7,316 nucleotides of DNA from Leptospiraceae bacterium. GTDB lineage: Bacteria; Spirochaetota; Leptospiria; Leptospirales; Leptonemataceae. This document shows positions 6,788 through 7,316 of this stretch, in pieces; position 1 is the stretch's first letter, and every line of letters begins with the position of its first letter. A program made the translations under genes and the position numbers. The DNA is taken from positions 1 to 7,316 of the forward strand of contig JAGRNC010000118.1 of NCBI GenBank assembly GCA_020440935.1, written 5' to 3'. The notes under the pieces were generated by a model. The model was not told the origin of the DNA and did no database searches. It saw only the letters and a list, made by a program, of their open reading frames with translations.

Positions 6788-6816
6788 AGGATAGCACAGA
6801 ATCAATTCAAAAGCAA
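6788..6816 (-). promoter_or_regulatory. Candidate sigma70-like promoter for the small minus-strand gene
   Basis: On the minus strand, TTGCTT (6816-6811) and TATCCT (6793-6788) are 17 nt apart. They match three and four of six consensus bases. Transcription would start near 6781 and produce a leader of about 130 nt before the ATG at 6648. That leader also holds the short hairpin TGGCC-GAT-GGCCA (6763-6775). The match is modest, and the gene could instead be read through from the SCO gene upstream. Confidence 0.3.
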
Positions 6817-6841
6817 GTAAGAACTTTTTAGCGCCGGAGTG

Positions 6842-6889
6842 CTTGCTCGGAAGCGATCATTTGCCGTTCTTGGATACCTCCCGAGCAAG
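6842..6889. repeat. 9-bp perfect inverted repeat downstream of the second SCO gene
   Basis: CTTGCTCGG (6842-6850) and CCGAGCAAG (6881-6889) are perfect inverted copies separated by 30 nt. They lie about 27 nt past the stop of the SCO gene that reads leftward, so they could form a transcript-end hairpin, but no T-run follows on the minus strand. The core 7-mer of this repeat is the same one that forms the predicted pseudoknot near 6659-6698. The 267-nt stretch 6649-6915 otherwise shows no gene. Confidence 0.6.
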
Positions 6890-6915
6890 GGCGGCGGCCG
6901 TGCGCGCAGGCTGAA

Positions 6916-7316
6916 TCAGCGAAGCGATGCAAGCAACTTGCTCAGATCCGATTCTACAGTGCCCAGGTCTTTTTCGAAGCGCACATTATAAATGCCTCGC
7001 AGGTATCCGTCTGCATCCACCAGGAATGCCTGCTCGGAATGCAAGAATTTGCTATCGCCCTGCGTGGTTTTTGTGTCCGTATCGGCTCCGTACGAATCGC
7101 GCGCCAGGCCGTAGATCTCCTGTTTGTCCCCGGTGAGTAGATGCCAGTCCGGATGAGTGATTCCCATTCGTTTCGCATAATCGGTGAGCACCGCCGGCGT
7201 GTCCAGGTCCGGGGTGATGGAATAAGAGACCATGCGAAAATCCGGATTTCCCGCGAACTTAGTATTGATCTTTCGCATATGAGGCATGGTCATGGGGCAT
7301 ATACCGTGGCAACGGG
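6916..7316 (-). CDS. Second SCO1/SenC-family protein, 5' end missing
   Basis: Thioredoxin-fold copper chaperone or thiol-disulfide reductase of the SCO family, acting outside the inner membrane. The frame is open to the right edge, and about 133 residues of the C-terminal part are visible. The metal motif CHGICP lies near the window edge (codons at about 7311-7294), immediately before the internal ATG at 7293, which is therefore not the start. The conserved distal histidine is in FLHSEQAFLVDADGYLRGIYN (about 7044-6982), followed by the usual C-terminal helix ending in LLASLR and a TGA stop. Unlike the SCO gene at 4035-4847 it has no C-terminal membrane helix and uses CHGIC instead of CPRLC. 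It is therefore a distinct paralogue, closer to the classical SCO1 pattern. The N-terminal anchor or signal should lie beyond the window. Confidence 0.93.
   Translation of the reverse strand, partial: RCHGICPMTMPHMRKINTKFAGNPDFRMVSYSITPDLDTPAVLTDYAKRMGITHPDWHLLTGDKQEIYGLARDSYGADTDTKTTQGDSKFLHSEQAFLVDADGYLRGIYNVRFEKDLGTVESDLSKLLASLR

Noticed and set aside
6587..6805. Open frame of 72 codons on the minus strand in the leader region
   Set aside because: It overlaps the small gene in another frame, lacks a ribosome site and has no coherent composition.
6649..6915. Possible tRNA or known riboswitch in the gene-free stretch
   Set aside because: No cloverleaf, T-loop consensus or recognised riboswitch core could be assembled on either strand; only the hairpins and inverted repeats described above were found.

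Overview
The window is dominated by a bacterial aa3/caa3-type cytochrome c oxidase locus. The right part carries small accessory genes and a second copper-chaperone gene. No mobile element, CRISPR array, rRNA or tRNA was seen. The host is a Gram-negative-type bacterium with aerobic respiration. The double-membrane lipoprotein style, with short permissive lipoboxes and a MORN-repeat lipoprotein, would fit a Leptospira-like spirochaete (Leptospirales). That placement is a guess from style, not proven by the sequence.

Layout. On the minus strand, read right to left from 4847 to position 1, lies a probable operon: a SCO1/SenC copper chaperone with a C-terminal membrane anchor, coxB (subunit II with a fused cytochrome c domain), coxA (subunit I), coxC (subunit III) and coxD (subunit IV, cut by the left edge). 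Gaps are 44, 40, 160 and 30 nt. Only the coxA-coxC gap is long, and it holds hairpins. On the plus strand, diverging from the SCO gene, are a MORN-repeat lipoprotein (4914-5471) and a second predicted lipoprotein (5510-6274), probably co-transcribed. On the minus strand again, a small charge-split protein (6430-6648) has a long structured leader, and a second, different SCO1/SenC gene (6916-7316) runs off the right edge.

How they work together. Subunits I-IV form the terminal oxidase. Subunit II takes electrons through its own haem c domain and CuA site, and the anchored SCO protein probably delivers copper to CuA. Subunit I lacks the helix VI glutamate of mitochondrial-type enzymes and has a Tyr-Ser pair instead, which marks it as A2-type, as in Thermus and Rhodothermus caa3 oxidases. 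Subunit II carries an unusual insertion of about 40 residues just before the CuA motif. The two plus-strand lipoproteins have no obvious respiratory role.

The least expected signal is in the leader of the small minus-strand gene. There an 8-nt hairpin loop is complementary over 7 nt to the bases touching the Shine-Dalgarno site, a possible H-type pseudoknot. The same 7-mer occurs in a second inverted-repeat pair nearby. The rest of the window looks like an ordinary respiratory locus.
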